From Pseudomonadota bacterium (GTDB lineage: Bacteria; Myxococcota_A; Polyangia; Polyangiales; Polyangiaceae), in contig QGUH01000157.1 in NCBI GenBank assembly GCA_003242355.1, positions 1 through 7,345 on the forward strand: a DNA stretch of 7,345 bases. Reading direction: 5' to 3'. Below, piece by piece: positions 1 through 6,442 of the stretch (positions are counted from its first letter, which is position 1; each line of letters opens with the position of its first letter). A model generated the notes under the pieces. The model did no database searches and was not told the DNA's origin. It worked only from the letters and a program-made list of their open reading frames with translations. Made by a program: the position numbers and the translations under genes.

Positions 1-107
1 CCCCGGCGCGAACCCGCCCCGAAGGGGGAAGAGGCGGGCCCCCCCCGGGGGGCGGGCGGCTCGGCGGGGGGAGGGGGGGGGGCGCCCGGGGGGGGCGGAC
101 CCGCCGC
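1..107. other. Low-complexity G/C homopolymer stretch at the contig edge, probable sequence artefact
   Basis: The first 107 bases contain a single T (position 61) and many homopolymers: eight C at 39-46, six G at 47-52, ten G at 73-82 and eight G at 88-95. The minus-strand reading frame of the transglutaminase gene stays open through it, but the predicted protein turns from a normal membrane sequence into proline and glycine runs just after residue 58. Runs of G at a read end are a known failure of two-colour sequencing chemistry, so low-quality sequence is the simplest reading. A genuine G-rich or quadruplex-forming tract is possible but less likely. Confidence 0.65.
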
Positions 108-274
108 ATGAGCGGCTTGTCGTTCCAGCGCTCGGGAACCGCCACCGCCAGCGCGAGGCCGATCAACACGCCCCACGCCATCCAACGACCGAGCTGCCCG
201 CTCGTGACGAGCGCGAGCAGGCCGAGCGCAGCGAGCGCGTCGGTCATCACCCGGTGCACGAGCCCGAATCTCAT
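1..274 (-). CDS. TgpA-like transglutaminase membrane protein, N-terminal fragment (cut by window edge)
   Basis: This is the start of a large membrane protein; only about 58 residues (274 down to 101) look reliable. The ATG at 274-272 overlaps the DUF58 stop codon as ATGA, so the gene is third in the operon and probably translationally coupled. The visible protein begins MRFGLVHRVMTDALAALGLL and holds two hydrophobic stretches, about residues 12-24 and 31-46, ending in PERW, as at the start of DUF3488/TgpA proteins. In that family several N-terminal membrane helices precede a periplasmic transglutaminase-like domain. That domain lies outside this window, so the assignment rests on the N-terminus and on the common moxR-DUF58-transglutaminase gene order. 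Beyond residue 58 the frame enters the G/C-run region at 1-100 and should not be trusted. Confidence 0.6.
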   Translation of the reverse strand, partial: MRFGLVHRVMTDALAALGLLALVTSGQLGRWMAWGVLIGLALAVAVPERWNDKPLMRRVRPPRAPPPLPPPSRPPPGGGPPLPPSGRVRAG

Positions 275-1340
275 GACGCTCGCGGGAGCCGTTCCGTGTC
301 GGTCGAGGGCGCGCGTCGCGGCTCGACGAGCGCCAGGAAGCGGAGCAGCGGGTCGGCGCCGAGCGCCGGCGAGGAGCGGGCACGCTCACCGGCCGTCGTG
401 GTGATGGTCACGGCGTCGCCGCGCTTGAGGTGCGCCACGGCGCGCGAGGCGATCTCCCGAATGCGCCGTTCGAACCGATTCGACCATTCTTCCGTGGGCG
501 CCGGCCCCACGAACGTCGAGTCGAGCACGAAGCTGACGTCGCGGCGCGTTTCGCGACCGCGCTCGCGCAGCACGAGCTGGTTCGGGTGCGTGCTCTTGCG
601 CCAATAGATGTCGCGCGGATCGTCACCTTCGCGCAGCGGGCGGATCCCGAGCACTTCGTCCCCGCCGCCGCGTCCGATTTGCCCGTTGCCGCCCGCCAGC
701 GGACCCGGCGGATCGTTGGCGAGCACCACCGGATCGACGGCGGGGTAGATGATGAGCTCGCCTTCGGCGGAGAGCTCGCGCGACTTCTCGAACAGCCCGA
801 ACGGGAAGCGCGTCGCGAGGCGGAAGCCGATGTGACGATCGCGACCGCGCCGCGCGGGCGTCCGACGGTACGCCGCGACCTGCGCCGACTGAGGGCTGAT
901 CTTCAGGAAGAAGCAGCGCTTGTCCGCGGGTTGCCCGGCGCGAAGGTCCTCGATTTCGATCGCGTACGACGGGGCGCGCGTCTTGTGGTTGAAGACTTCG
1001 ATCTCGACGAGGTGGGGGCGCCCGACCTGTGCGCGCGGCGGGAGCTTCCGCGACACCGTCAGGTTGCGCAGGCTGAGCTCGCTGAGCACGCCGGAGACGA
1101 TGATCAGCGAGAGCAACATGCCGAGCAGCAGATAGAGCAGGTTGTTGCCGGTGTTGATCGCCGCGAAGCCCACGCCGAACGTGAGCCGATGAAATGCCTC
1201 CCCTCACGGGTCAGGCTCAGCTTGCGCGGCGGCTTCCAACGCCCGAGCAGGCGACGAAGCCCGCGAGGTGGCGGCGCTTCCTCTCCGGGTGCCCGCGAGC
1301 GGCTCACGCCGGAGAGCCGTTCCGGCAGCTCGTCGTTCAC
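271..1340 (-). CDS. DUF58 domain protein, interrupted by a one-base frameshift
   Basis: DUF58 proteins are membrane-anchored, have a VWA-like fold and are encoded beside MoxR ATPases; their exact role is unclear. The GTG start at 1340-1338 overlaps the moxR stop as GTGA. The first 52 codons contain the family's usual lead-in (PPRKLSLTREGRHF). The frame then breaks near 1185, and the typical membrane segment continues in another frame (LTFGVGFAAINTGNNLLYLL). That second frame is closed upstream by a stop at 1206-1204. One added base would give a protein of about 356 residues. Two hydrophobic segments lie at roughly 53-86, and the DUF58 hallmark REGDDPRDIYWRKS at roughly 237-250. Without correction, only a GTG at 1173 could start the main part (1173-271, 300 residues), and the first membrane helix would be cut. 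A sequencing error near a poor contig end is more likely than true gene decay, because both parts are otherwise well conserved. Confidence 0.88.
1183..1190 (-). other. Frameshift point in the DUF58 gene
   Basis: On the minus strand the sequence reads ATC GGC TCA CGT, whereas the conserved protein needs ATC GGC nCTC ACG, that is HFIG followed by LTFGVGF. A single missing base, most simply a C in a GGCC run, restores the frame. I find no slippery heptamer that would argue for programmed frameshifting. Confidence 0.75.
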
Positions 1341-2302
1341 AGCGGCACGGGAACGCGCGCCACGATCTCGCGGAGCGCGGATTCGGCCTCGTCGCGCGAG
1401 GGCGCGTAGCCTTCGGCGTGGGAAGCGAGCCGCACCCGGTGCGCGAGCACCGGAACCGCGAGCGCGTGGATGTCGTCCGGAATGCAGTAGCTCCGGCCGT
1501 TGAGCAGCGCGCGCGCCCGCGCAGCCCGCGCGAGATTCATGCCCGCGCGCGTCGAAGCGCCGAGCGACAGCGACGGGCTCGAGCGCGTCGCGGTGATCAC
1601 GGCCTGCAAGTAGGCAGCGAGCGCGCCGTCGAAAGCGACGCGCTCGACGTCACGCTGAATCTGCACGAGCGTTTGGGGCTCGAGCACCACCGGCACGTGC
1701 CCGAGGCGATCGCTCTCGGGCTCGAGCAACAGCCGCATCTCGACGTGGGGCGGCGGATAGCCGATGCGCAGCCGCACCATGAAGCGATCGAGCTGCGACT
1801 CCGGGAGCGGAAACGTTCCGGCGAAGTCTTGCGGGTTCTGCGTCGCGATGACGAGGAACGGCTCGGGCAAATCGACGGTCTTGCCGTCGAGGGAGACGCG
1901 GCCCTCGCTCATCGCCTCGAGCAACGCGGACTGCGTGCGCGGGCTCGCTCGGTTGATCTCGTCCGCGAGCAGAACGTTCGCGAAGATCGGACCGGGATGC
2001 AGAACGAACTCGGAGCGCCGCTGATCGAAGATGCTGACGCCGAGCACGTCGCTCGGCAGCAGATCGCTCGTGAACTGCACGCGGCGAAGCTCACCGCCGA
2101 GCGCGCGCGCCAGGGCGCGGGCGAGCGTCGTCTTTCCGACGCCCGGCACGTCTTCGATCAGCACGTGGCCCCGAGCGAGGAGCGCGACGAGCGCGAGCTC
2201 CACCACTTCGGGTTTGCCCTCGAGGGCCCGCTCGACTGCTCGGCGAAGCGCCTTGAGCTGTTCGGTGCCGTGAGGCTCGAGGGCCAGCGCCGACGACGTC
2301 AT
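1337..2302 (-). CDS. MoxR family AAA+ ATPase
   Basis: This cytoplasmic AAA+ ATPase is thought to act as a chaperone that matures or inserts partner proteins, here most likely the DUF58 and transglutaminase proteins that follow it. All the ATPase motifs are present, numbered from the ATG at 2302 (321 residues): Walker A DVPGVGKTT 51-59, Walker B VLLADEINRA 110-119, sensor 1 ATQNPQ 153-158, the arginine-finger segment PLPESQLDRF 165-174 and sensor 2 GASTRAG 248-254. The length is usual for the family. An in-frame ATG at 2320 would add six residues (MLPCSQ). Neither start has a clear Shine-Dalgarno sequence, and I prefer 2302 because relatives typically begin shortly before this point. It is the first gene of the minus-strand operon, and its stop overlaps the start of DUF58. 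Confidence 0.95.
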   Translation of the reverse strand: MTSSALALEPHGTEQLKALRRAVERALEGKPEVVELALVALLARGHVLIEDVPGVGKTTLARALARALGGELRRVQFTSDLLPSDVLGVSIFDQRRSEFVLHPGPIFANVLLADEINRASPRTQSALLEAMSEGRVSLDGKTVDLPEPFLVIATQNPQDFAGTFPLPESQLDRFMVRLRIGYPPPHVEMRLLLEPESDRLGHVPVVLEPQTLVQIQRDVERVAFDGALAAYLQAVITATRSSPSLSLGASTRAGMNLARAARARALLNGRSYCIPDDIHALAVPVLAHRVRLASHAEGYAPSRDEAESALREIVARVPVPL

Positions 2303-2448
2303 CTGAGAACATGGTAGCATCGAAGGCGCGCCGGGTTTCGGTCAAGCCAAAATCCCCCGTCATCGGCGCTTCTCCCCGACGGCCGTGCGGCGCACCCGCA
2401 CACCGCCACGAACGGGCCGGTGCGAGCGGCCCCGTGTCAGCATGCACG

Positions 2449-2483
2449 CCTCGGATCATTGGGCATGGACAGACGTTCCGAGG
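2449..2483. promoter_or_regulatory. Inverted repeat CCTCGGA-N21-TCCGAGG, possible operator
   Basis: Two perfect 7-base arms (2449-2455 and 2477-2483) lie 28 bases apart, about 80 bases before the ABC ATPase start. The spacing could suit a dimeric regulator or a looped RNA leader. Nothing else identifies a binding protein, and in such G+C-rich DNA an arm of this length can arise by chance. Confidence 0.25.
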
Positions 2484-2547
2484 TGGGGTGTGTTTCGAGC
2501 CCGGTCGAGAAAAAGTCGGTCCTCCGCCCAACTCTCGGCCTGCGGAC

Positions 2548-2552
2548 GAGGT
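2548..2552 (+). promoter_or_regulatory. Ribosome-binding site deciding the ABC ATPase start
   Basis: GAGGT lies 8 bases before the GTG at 2561 and supports this start over the upstream ATG at 2420. Confidence 0.6.
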
Positions 2553-2560
2553 GTATTCGA

Positions 2561-3235
2561 GTGACCCACATCGAGCGCATCGAAGTTCGAGGCGTGACGC
2601 GCAGCTTCGGAGCGACGCTCGCGCTGCGCGGCGTGAGCACCACGTTCGAGGCCGGGACGATCTCGCTGCTCGAGGGACCGAACGGCGCGGGCAAGAGCAC
2701 GCTGCTCGCGGTGATTGGCACGGTGCTCCGACCGACCTCGGGTTCCGTCGAGTACGTGCCGATCGGCGACGACCCGGAACGAGCGCGCGAGCACCTGGGT
2801 TGGGTCGCGCACGACTCGCACTGTTATCGAGAGCTCGGGGCGCGCGACAACGTAGCGCTCGCAGCACGCATCCACGGAGTCGATCCGAAGCGCGCGTGGG
2901 AGCGCGTCGCGCCGCGTGTCGATATCGAGCACCTCGCCGATCGCGCCGTGGGCACGCTCTCGCGCGGACAGCGTCAGCGCGTCGCGCTGGCGCGAGCGCT
3001 CGTCCATGCGCCCAGTGTTCTCCTGCTCGACGAGCCGTGGACGGGCCTGGATCAGCGAAGCTCGGATCTGCTCGAGCGCGTGCTCCGCGAAGAGCGGGCG
3101 CGTGGTGCGCTCATCATCGTAGTGAGTCACGGCGGCGGCGTCGCCGAACGCCTCGGAGCGCGGCGCGTGCGCCTCGAAAACGGCCGCGTCGTTCAGCCGC
3201 GCGAGGACGCGCCCGCGAGCCAAGCGAGCCCGTGA
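2561..3235 (+). CDS. ABC transporter ATP-binding protein, CcmA-like, no permease nearby
   Basis: A 224-residue nucleotide-binding subunit that would hydrolyse ATP to drive a membrane partner. Motifs: Walker A GPNGAGKST 39-47, signature LSRGQRQRVALARAL 133-147, Walker B VLLLDEPW 153-160, D-loop TGLD 161-164 and switch histidine in VVSH at 190. At the Q-loop position it has GWVAH (80-84), with histidine in place of the usual glutamine, as in CcmA haem-exporter ATPases; the following YRELGARDNVALAARIHG also fits that group. I chose the GTG at 2561 because a GAGGT at 2548-2552 lies 8 bases upstream and the family fold begins there. The frame is open back to an ATG at 2420, but those 47 residues look like non-coding translation. 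No permease gene adjoins it: the next gene downstream is convergent. The substrate cannot be inferred, and a true role in cytochrome c maturation is only one possibility. Confidence 0.92.
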   Translation: MTHIERIEVRGVTRSFGATLALRGVSTTFEAGTISLLEGPNGAGKSTLLAVIGTVLRPTSGSVEYVPIGDDPERAREHLGWVAHDSHCYRELGARDNVALAARIHGVDPKRAWERVAPRVDIEHLADRAVGTLSRGQRQRVALARALVHAPSVLLLDEPWTGLDQRSSDLLERVLREERARGALIIVVSHGGGVAERLGARRVRLENGRVVQPREDAPASQASP

Positions 3236-3288
3236 AGAGCGCAACGGATCACGTTCGGAGGGCTCGAAAGGAAAGGGCGGTGACGGGA

Positions 3289-3364
3289 GCTCCGCTGCCG
3301 CAACGGAGCCGAATCGAGTGAATTCGGCGGGCTCCGCCCGGGTTTCGGGACCTCAACCCGAAAC
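3289..3364. terminator. Cluster of short hairpins between convergent genes, possible bidirectional terminator
   Basis: Three perfect-stem hairpins follow each other in the gap between the ABC ATPase (ends 3235) and bioD (ends 3397 on the other strand): GCTCCG/CGGAGC with arms at 3289-3294 and 3304-3309; GCCGAAT/ATTCGGC with arms at 3308-3314 and 3322-3328; and GTTTCGGG/CCCGAAAC with arms at 3342-3349 and 3357-3364 and a 7-base loop. None is followed by a T-run on either strand, so they are not canonical intrinsic terminators. Position between convergent genes is the main argument; Rho-linked or structure-only termination would fit. Confidence 0.4.
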
Positions 3365-3396
3365 GACGGAAGGATTCCAGGGGGGCAGGCGAGAGA

Positions 3397-4089
3397 TCAG
3401 AACCCTGCGGCTCGCAAGAGCGCGTCCGCGAGCGTGCGGGCGGCTTCAACCGGCGAGGCAGCGTCGCCGAACACGGCAACCGGGTCCGCGATGCCGAGGG
3501 CGCGAAGCTCGGCGGCGTTCGTTCCCGTGCTTGCGTCGCGGCCGCGCGCTGCCGAGAGCACGACGAAGTCGGGCATGCGCCCGAAAGCCGCGAGCGCGCG
3601 AAGCGTCGCAGAAAGATCGTGCAACACCCCGAGGGCGTCGGGCGCAACGAGCACCCAAAGCGCGGGATCGAGCGCGCGCGCGAGGTCGGCGTTGGCGACG
3701 TCCGGTGCGAGGGGCGTGAACACGCCGCCCGCCGTCTCGAGCACGCACCAGTGCTCGTCGCTTTCCGAGCTCGCCGCCTCCCAGCGACGGACCCACGCGA
3801 CGATGGGCTCGAGCGCGATCGGACGGCGCGCATGCCGTGCGGCAAGATGCGGTGAGATCGGCTCCGCGAAGGTCATCAGCGGATGGGGCGCGGGCGGGAA
3901 GGGATCGCGGGAATGCGTCCCGAGCCGGCGCGCGTCCGAGACGCTCGGATCCGAGAAGCCGGTCTCTACGGGTTTCAGACCCGCGATGCGTGCCGCGGAC
4001 CGCAGCGCAGCGAGCGCCGAGCAGAGCTCGCAAGCGACGTAGGTCTTGCCGACGCCCGTTCCGGTGCCGAGGACGACCACCCGCGGCAT
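3397..4089 (-). CDS. bioD: Dethiobiotin synthetase
   Basis: BioD closes the ureido ring of dethiobiotin from 7,8-diaminopelargonate, CO2 and ATP, the step before biotin synthase. The protein (230 residues from the ATG at 4089) has the P-loop GTGTGVGKT at 8-16, the conserved KPVETG at 39-44, the segment FAEPISPHLAAR (74-85) and ETAGGVFTPL at 118-127. The last normally reads EGAGG, so here the glycine after the glutamate is threonine. I chose the ATG at 4089 because GGAG lies 8 bases before it. A GTG at 4098 would overlap the bioF stop as GTGA and add three residues, but leaves no room for a ribosome-binding site. The gene follows bioF directly and is presumably co-transcribed with it. The length is normal for the family. 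Confidence 0.95.
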   Translation of the reverse strand: MPRVVVLGTGTGVGKTYVACELCSALAALRSAARIAGLKPVETGFSDPSVSDARRLGTHSRDPFPPAPHPLMTFAEPISPHLAARHARRPIALEPIVAWVRRWEAASSESDEHWCVLETAGGVFTPLAPDVANADLARALDPALWVLVAPDALGVLHDLSATLRALAAFGRMPDFVVLSAARGRDASTGTNAAELRALGIADPVAVFGDAASPVEAARTLADALLRAAGF

Positions 4090-4094
4090 CGGCT

Positions 4095-5252
4095 TCACTC
4101 CGCGCAGGCCCGCGCCACGGCGTCGGCGAGCCGCCCGACGTCGTTCTCCGTGAAGCGGGTGGAGACGGTGAGACGCAGGCGCGCGGTTCCCTCCGGGACC
4201 GTCGGGGGACGGATGGGTTGCGCGAGGATTCCGACGGCGCGGAGCGCGTCGGCGACACGGAGCGCGCGCTCGGCCGTCCCGAGGACGACCGGCACGATGG
4301 GACCGAACGAGCTGGCGAGCACCGGCACGGAACGCTCCGCCAGTGCTTGACGCAGCGCGCTACAGAGGTGGTGGAGCTTCTCGCGGTCGGCGTCGCCTTC
4401 GCGAACGAGGCGGACCTGTTCCAGCGTGCGGGCGCAAAGCTCGGGGGAGGGCGCCGTGGAGAAGACGAACGAGCGGGCGCGGTTCCAGAGGAACGTGCGG
4501 AGCGTGCTCGAACCGGCCACGAACGCGCCCTGGGAGCCCACGGCCTTGCCGAGCGTGCCCACGAGCACGTCTGGCACGATGCCTTGCTCTGCGCAGCGTC
4601 CGGCGCCCCCCGGCCCGAACACCCCGAGCGCGTGCGCTTCATCGACCACGAGGAAGGCGCGATGGCGGTCGCACAGGGCGCGCAGGGCCGCGAGGTCCGG
4701 TCCGTCGCCATCCATGCTGAAGTAGCTCTCCGTCACGACCCAGCGCACCGGCACGGCGCGCGCGGCGCTCAGGGCGCTCTCGAGGGCGGCGAGGTCCAGG
4801 TGTGGCACCACGAGCACCTGGGCGCGGGCGAGGCGGCAGCCATCGATGAGGGAGGCGTGGTTCAGCTGGTCCGAGATCACTACCGACTCCTCGGCGGCGA
4901 GCGCGCTGACCGTGCCGACGTTCGCGGCGAAGCCGCTGGTGAAGAGCAATGCCTCCGGCAGCTTCACCCAGTCTGCGAGCGCGCGTTCGAGGGCGGTGTG
5001 CTCGGGCCGCCCGCCGTTCACGAGGCGTGACGCGCCAGCGCCCACCTGGGGAGATGTTTCACGTGAAACGTTCCCCGGGCGACGACCCGCGAGCCCCAAG
5101 TAGTCATTCGAGCTCGCGTCGAGAAAGGGCACCTCAAGCCGTGCCGCCGTCGCGGCCACCACGTCGCGCGCGGCCGCATCCGCCGGGTCGCGAAACAGGT
5201 TCTGCGCCCGCAGAGCGCTCAGCTTGGACCCGAGATACGCATCCAGCGACAT
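4095..5252 (-). CDS. bioF: 8-amino-7-oxononanoate synthase, carrying a parS site in its coding sequence
   Basis: BioF is a pyridoxal-phosphate enzyme that joins pimeloyl-ACP/CoA and L-alanine, releasing CO2, to form 7-keto-8-aminopelargonate. The 385-residue length matches the family (E. coli, 384). Features: SSNDYLGLA 47-55, GAGASRLVNGG 71-81, NHASLIDG 131-138, VVDEAHALGVFG 202-213 with the cofactor-contacting Asp204 and His207, and GTLGKAVGSQGA 232-243 with the Schiff-base lysine at 236. The ATG at 5252 starts the usual MSLDAYLGSKL N-terminus, with AAGG eight bases before it. The frame is open upstream to 5459 without family similarity. Residues 61-66 (NVSRET), between the SSNDYLGLA and GAGAS motifs, are encoded by a parS-like palindrome using codons GTT TCA CGT GAA ACA, unlike the G/C-ending codons around them. 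It precedes bioD; bioA and bioB are not in the window. Confidence 0.96.
   Translation of the reverse strand: MSLDAYLGSKLSALRAQNLFRDPADAAARDVVAATAARLEVPFLDASSNDYLGLAGRRPGNVSRETSPQVGAGASRLVNGGRPEHTALERALADWVKLPEALLFTSGFAANVGTVSALAAEESVVISDQLNHASLIDGCRLARAQVLVVPHLDLAALESALSAARAVPVRWVVTESYFSMDGDGPDLAALRALCDRHRAFLVVDEAHALGVFGPGGAGRCAEQGIVPDVLVGTLGKAVGSQGAFVAGSSTLRTFLWNRARSFVFSTAPSPELCARTLEQVRLVREGDADREKLHHLCSALRQALAERSVPVLASSFGPIVPVVLGTAERALRVADALRAVGILAQPIRPPTVPEGTARLRLTVSTRFTENDVGRLADAVARACAE
5055..5070. other. parS: parS centromere site (ParB-binding) inside bioF
   Basis: The plus strand reads TGTTTCACGTGAAACG, matching the bacterial parS consensus TGTTTCACGTGAAACA at 15 of 16 positions. The 14-base core 5056-5069 (GTTTCACGTGAAAC) is a perfect palindrome. 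ParB binds such sites, loads as a CTP-dependent clamp, spreads and recruits SMC and ParA for chromosome segregation. Codon choice supports selection on the DNA: the site makes five successive bioF codons end in A or T. Confidence 0.87.
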
Positions 5253-5374
5253 CGGCCCTGCCTTGTGCCGCGTTCTCGAACCCCCGGCAAGGCTCCGGGT
5301 ACGACCCGGCGCGCGGCCGTTGCCCAGCGCCATCGGCACGTGCACCACCTTCGGGTGAAAAGCAGCGCATCCAT
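5219..5374 (-). CDS. Possible 51-codon upstream ORF overlapping the bioF start
   Basis: An ATG at 5374 follows a strong Shine-Dalgarno sequence (GAGGAGG at 5387-5381, six-base spacer), the best ribosome-binding site in this part of the window. The frame runs 51 codons, is rich in arginine and tryptophan (MDALLFTRRWCTCRWRW at the start) and ends at 5219, 34 bases past the bioF ATG. It resembles no protein I know. It could be a leader peptide coupling translation into bioF, or chance. A second ATG at 5370 in another frame could use the same site and would run to 5134. Confidence 0.25.
   Translation of the reverse strand: MDALLFTRRWCTCRWRWATAARRVVPGALPGVRERGTRQGRCRWMRISGPS
5283..5309 (-). promoter_or_regulatory. 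Mutually exclusive hairpins in the bioF leader
   Basis: Read on the minus strand, CCGGGT-CGT-ACCCGG (5309-5295) forms a perfect 6-base stem with a 3-base loop. The second arm can pair instead with the following CCGGG (CCCGG at 5299-5295 with 5287-5283, 7-base loop). Two competing stems 30-60 bases before a start codon suggest attenuator-like control, but the stems are short and the G+C content is high. There is no recognisable BirA operator. Confidence 0.25.
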
Positions 5375-5727
5375 CGCGAACCTCCTCGCGGCTTACGTTG
5401 GCACTCGACCCAGCGCAGGCGGATTCGGTGGGCCTTGGGTGAGCGAGCCGGGTCGACACTTCGAACCACGTTGGGGATGCCTACGGCGAGCGCGCGGACG
5501 GCCCGACGCTGGGAGCGGAGCGGGCAGCTCGCACCGCATTTCGAGCGTGCGGAGGCCCCATCCGGGGTCTGGGGCGATCGGCGGGGACCGCCTCGGCCAC
5601 GCTCATCAGGCGTGCCCAGCGGGTGTCAGGCCAGAGCGACCGAAGGTTGGGAGCGCCGATATATGCGGAGAACAGCCCGAACAGAGTGCCCGCGCGGGGA
5701 GGGACCCCGCCGAGTTCACTTTGCGGG

Positions 5728-5749
5728 AGGGGCGGCGCGTGTCGCCCCT
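5728..5749. other. Hairpin with 9-base stem and 4-base loop
   Basis: AGGGGCGGC pairs with GTCGCCCCT around a GCGT loop (8 Watson-Crick pairs plus one G-U when read as plus-strand RNA). No T-run follows it. Confidence 0.35.
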
Positions 5750-5767
5750 ACGAAACAGGGCGAGAAG

Positions 5768-5790
5768 GCCGATCGGTGAGACCAATCGGC
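5768..5790. other. Hairpin with 10-base stem, one mismatch, 3-base loop
   Basis: GCCGATCGGT pairs with ACCAATCGGC around GAG with a single mismatch. It lies 18 bases after the preceding hairpin, so the two may belong to one structured element. Confidence 0.35.
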
Positions 5791-5863
5791 GTTCCGGGAG
5801 CGAACCGTGCCACCCGGCGAGGAACGGCCGTGCGGAGGCGGTGTGCTCGGTATGTGGCTCGAC

Positions 5864-5880
5864 GGGCGAGTCGCTCGCCC
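5864..5880. repeat. Perfect 7-base hairpin containing a 12-mer found three times in this region
   Basis: GGGCGAG and CTCGCCC flank a TCG loop. The inner 12-mer GGCGAGTCGCTC (5865-5876) recurs exactly at 6954-6965 and 7027-7038, the latter two as part of a 73-base-spaced repeat pair. Confidence 0.5.
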
Positions 5881-5916
5881 ACGCAACGAGTTGCTCGGAC
5901 CAGGCCGGTGGGCGCC

Positions 5917-6025
5917 CCGACAAGAGCAGACCCGACCGGGGGGCGGGCTTCGACGAACTCGCGTCGAGCCTCCGCGTCACGACCGGCAGCCGACAAGAGT
6001 AGACCCGACCGGGGTGCGGGCTTCG
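5917..6025. repeat. Direct repeat pair, 36 bases, 73-base period
   Basis: The first copy is at 5917-5952 and the second at 5990-6025, both starting CCGACAAGAG and ending GCGGGCTTCG; they differ at 2 of 36 positions. Looser similarity continues after each copy (GCGTCGA with CC two bases later), so the true unit may be about 73 bases. No third copy follows. Confidence 0.85.
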
Positions 6026-6312
6026 GCATGCCCGACGCGTCGATCCAAGGGGCGCGCGGCGCCGTGCGCGGCAGGTGGGCCGCGCAAGGCCGCCGGATAC
6101 CTCGGACGGGGACGCGGACGGGTGGGCGCCCCGGAGCCGCCCGGCGAGCGCGGGGCATCGCTCGGACGACGGGAACAAGCACGGAAAGAGGGCCCGCGCG
6201 CCCCATTCGTGGGCGGGCCGCGGCGCCCAGGAGGCGCTCGCCCCGCCCTGGTCGCGGTCAACGCAGAGACCCGGAGTCCTGGCCGTTGCCGGGCTTGACT
6301 TCGGGGCGCGCA

Positions 6313-6343
6313 CGAAGGGTCGGCGCGCGAAAGGGTCGGCGCG
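6313..6343. repeat. Short tandem repeat, 15/16-base unit, two copies
   Basis: CGAAGGGTCGGCGCG (6313-6327) is followed directly by CGAAAGGGTCGGCGCG (6328-6343), with one extra A; a partial GAAGG follows. Confidence 0.7.
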
Positions 6344-6442
6344 TGAAGGACCTCGCGCGGGGGCAGGCTCGCTTCCGCGGGCGGACGTTCAGGGGCAGAG
6401 CGGGTTGGCGGTCGTTGAGCTGCGGGCGGGCGAAGGCGCGGT

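Larger units (their letters stand above)
2303..2560. other. Divergent intergenic region between moxR and the ABC ATPase
   Basis: This stretch should hold the start signals for both directions. On the minus strand a TTGACC at 2345-2340 could be a -35 element for moxR, with a poor GATGCT at 2321-2316 after an 18-base spacer; this match is weak. On the plus side no convincing sigma-70 or sigma-54 pair is visible. The one clear structure is an inverted repeat at 2449-2483, listed separately. No small gene is supported here. Confidence 0.4.

Noticed and set aside
430..1503. Long plus-strand open frames opposite moxR, DUF58, bioF and bioD
   Set aside because: These are antisense shadows of well-supported minus-strand genes with conserved motifs.
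1694..1699. CACGTG cores at 1694-1699, 2162-2167 and 5337-5342 as further parS sites
   Set aside because: The flanks (for example GGCACGTGCC) do not match the GTTTC/GAAAC arms that ParB needs.
5253..5459. N-terminal extension of bioF by 69 residues to a GTG at 5459
   Set aside because: The family's usual N-terminus begins at the ATG at 5252, which has its own ribosome-binding site; the extension has no family similarity, although part of it (about 5369-5315) has coding-like third positions.
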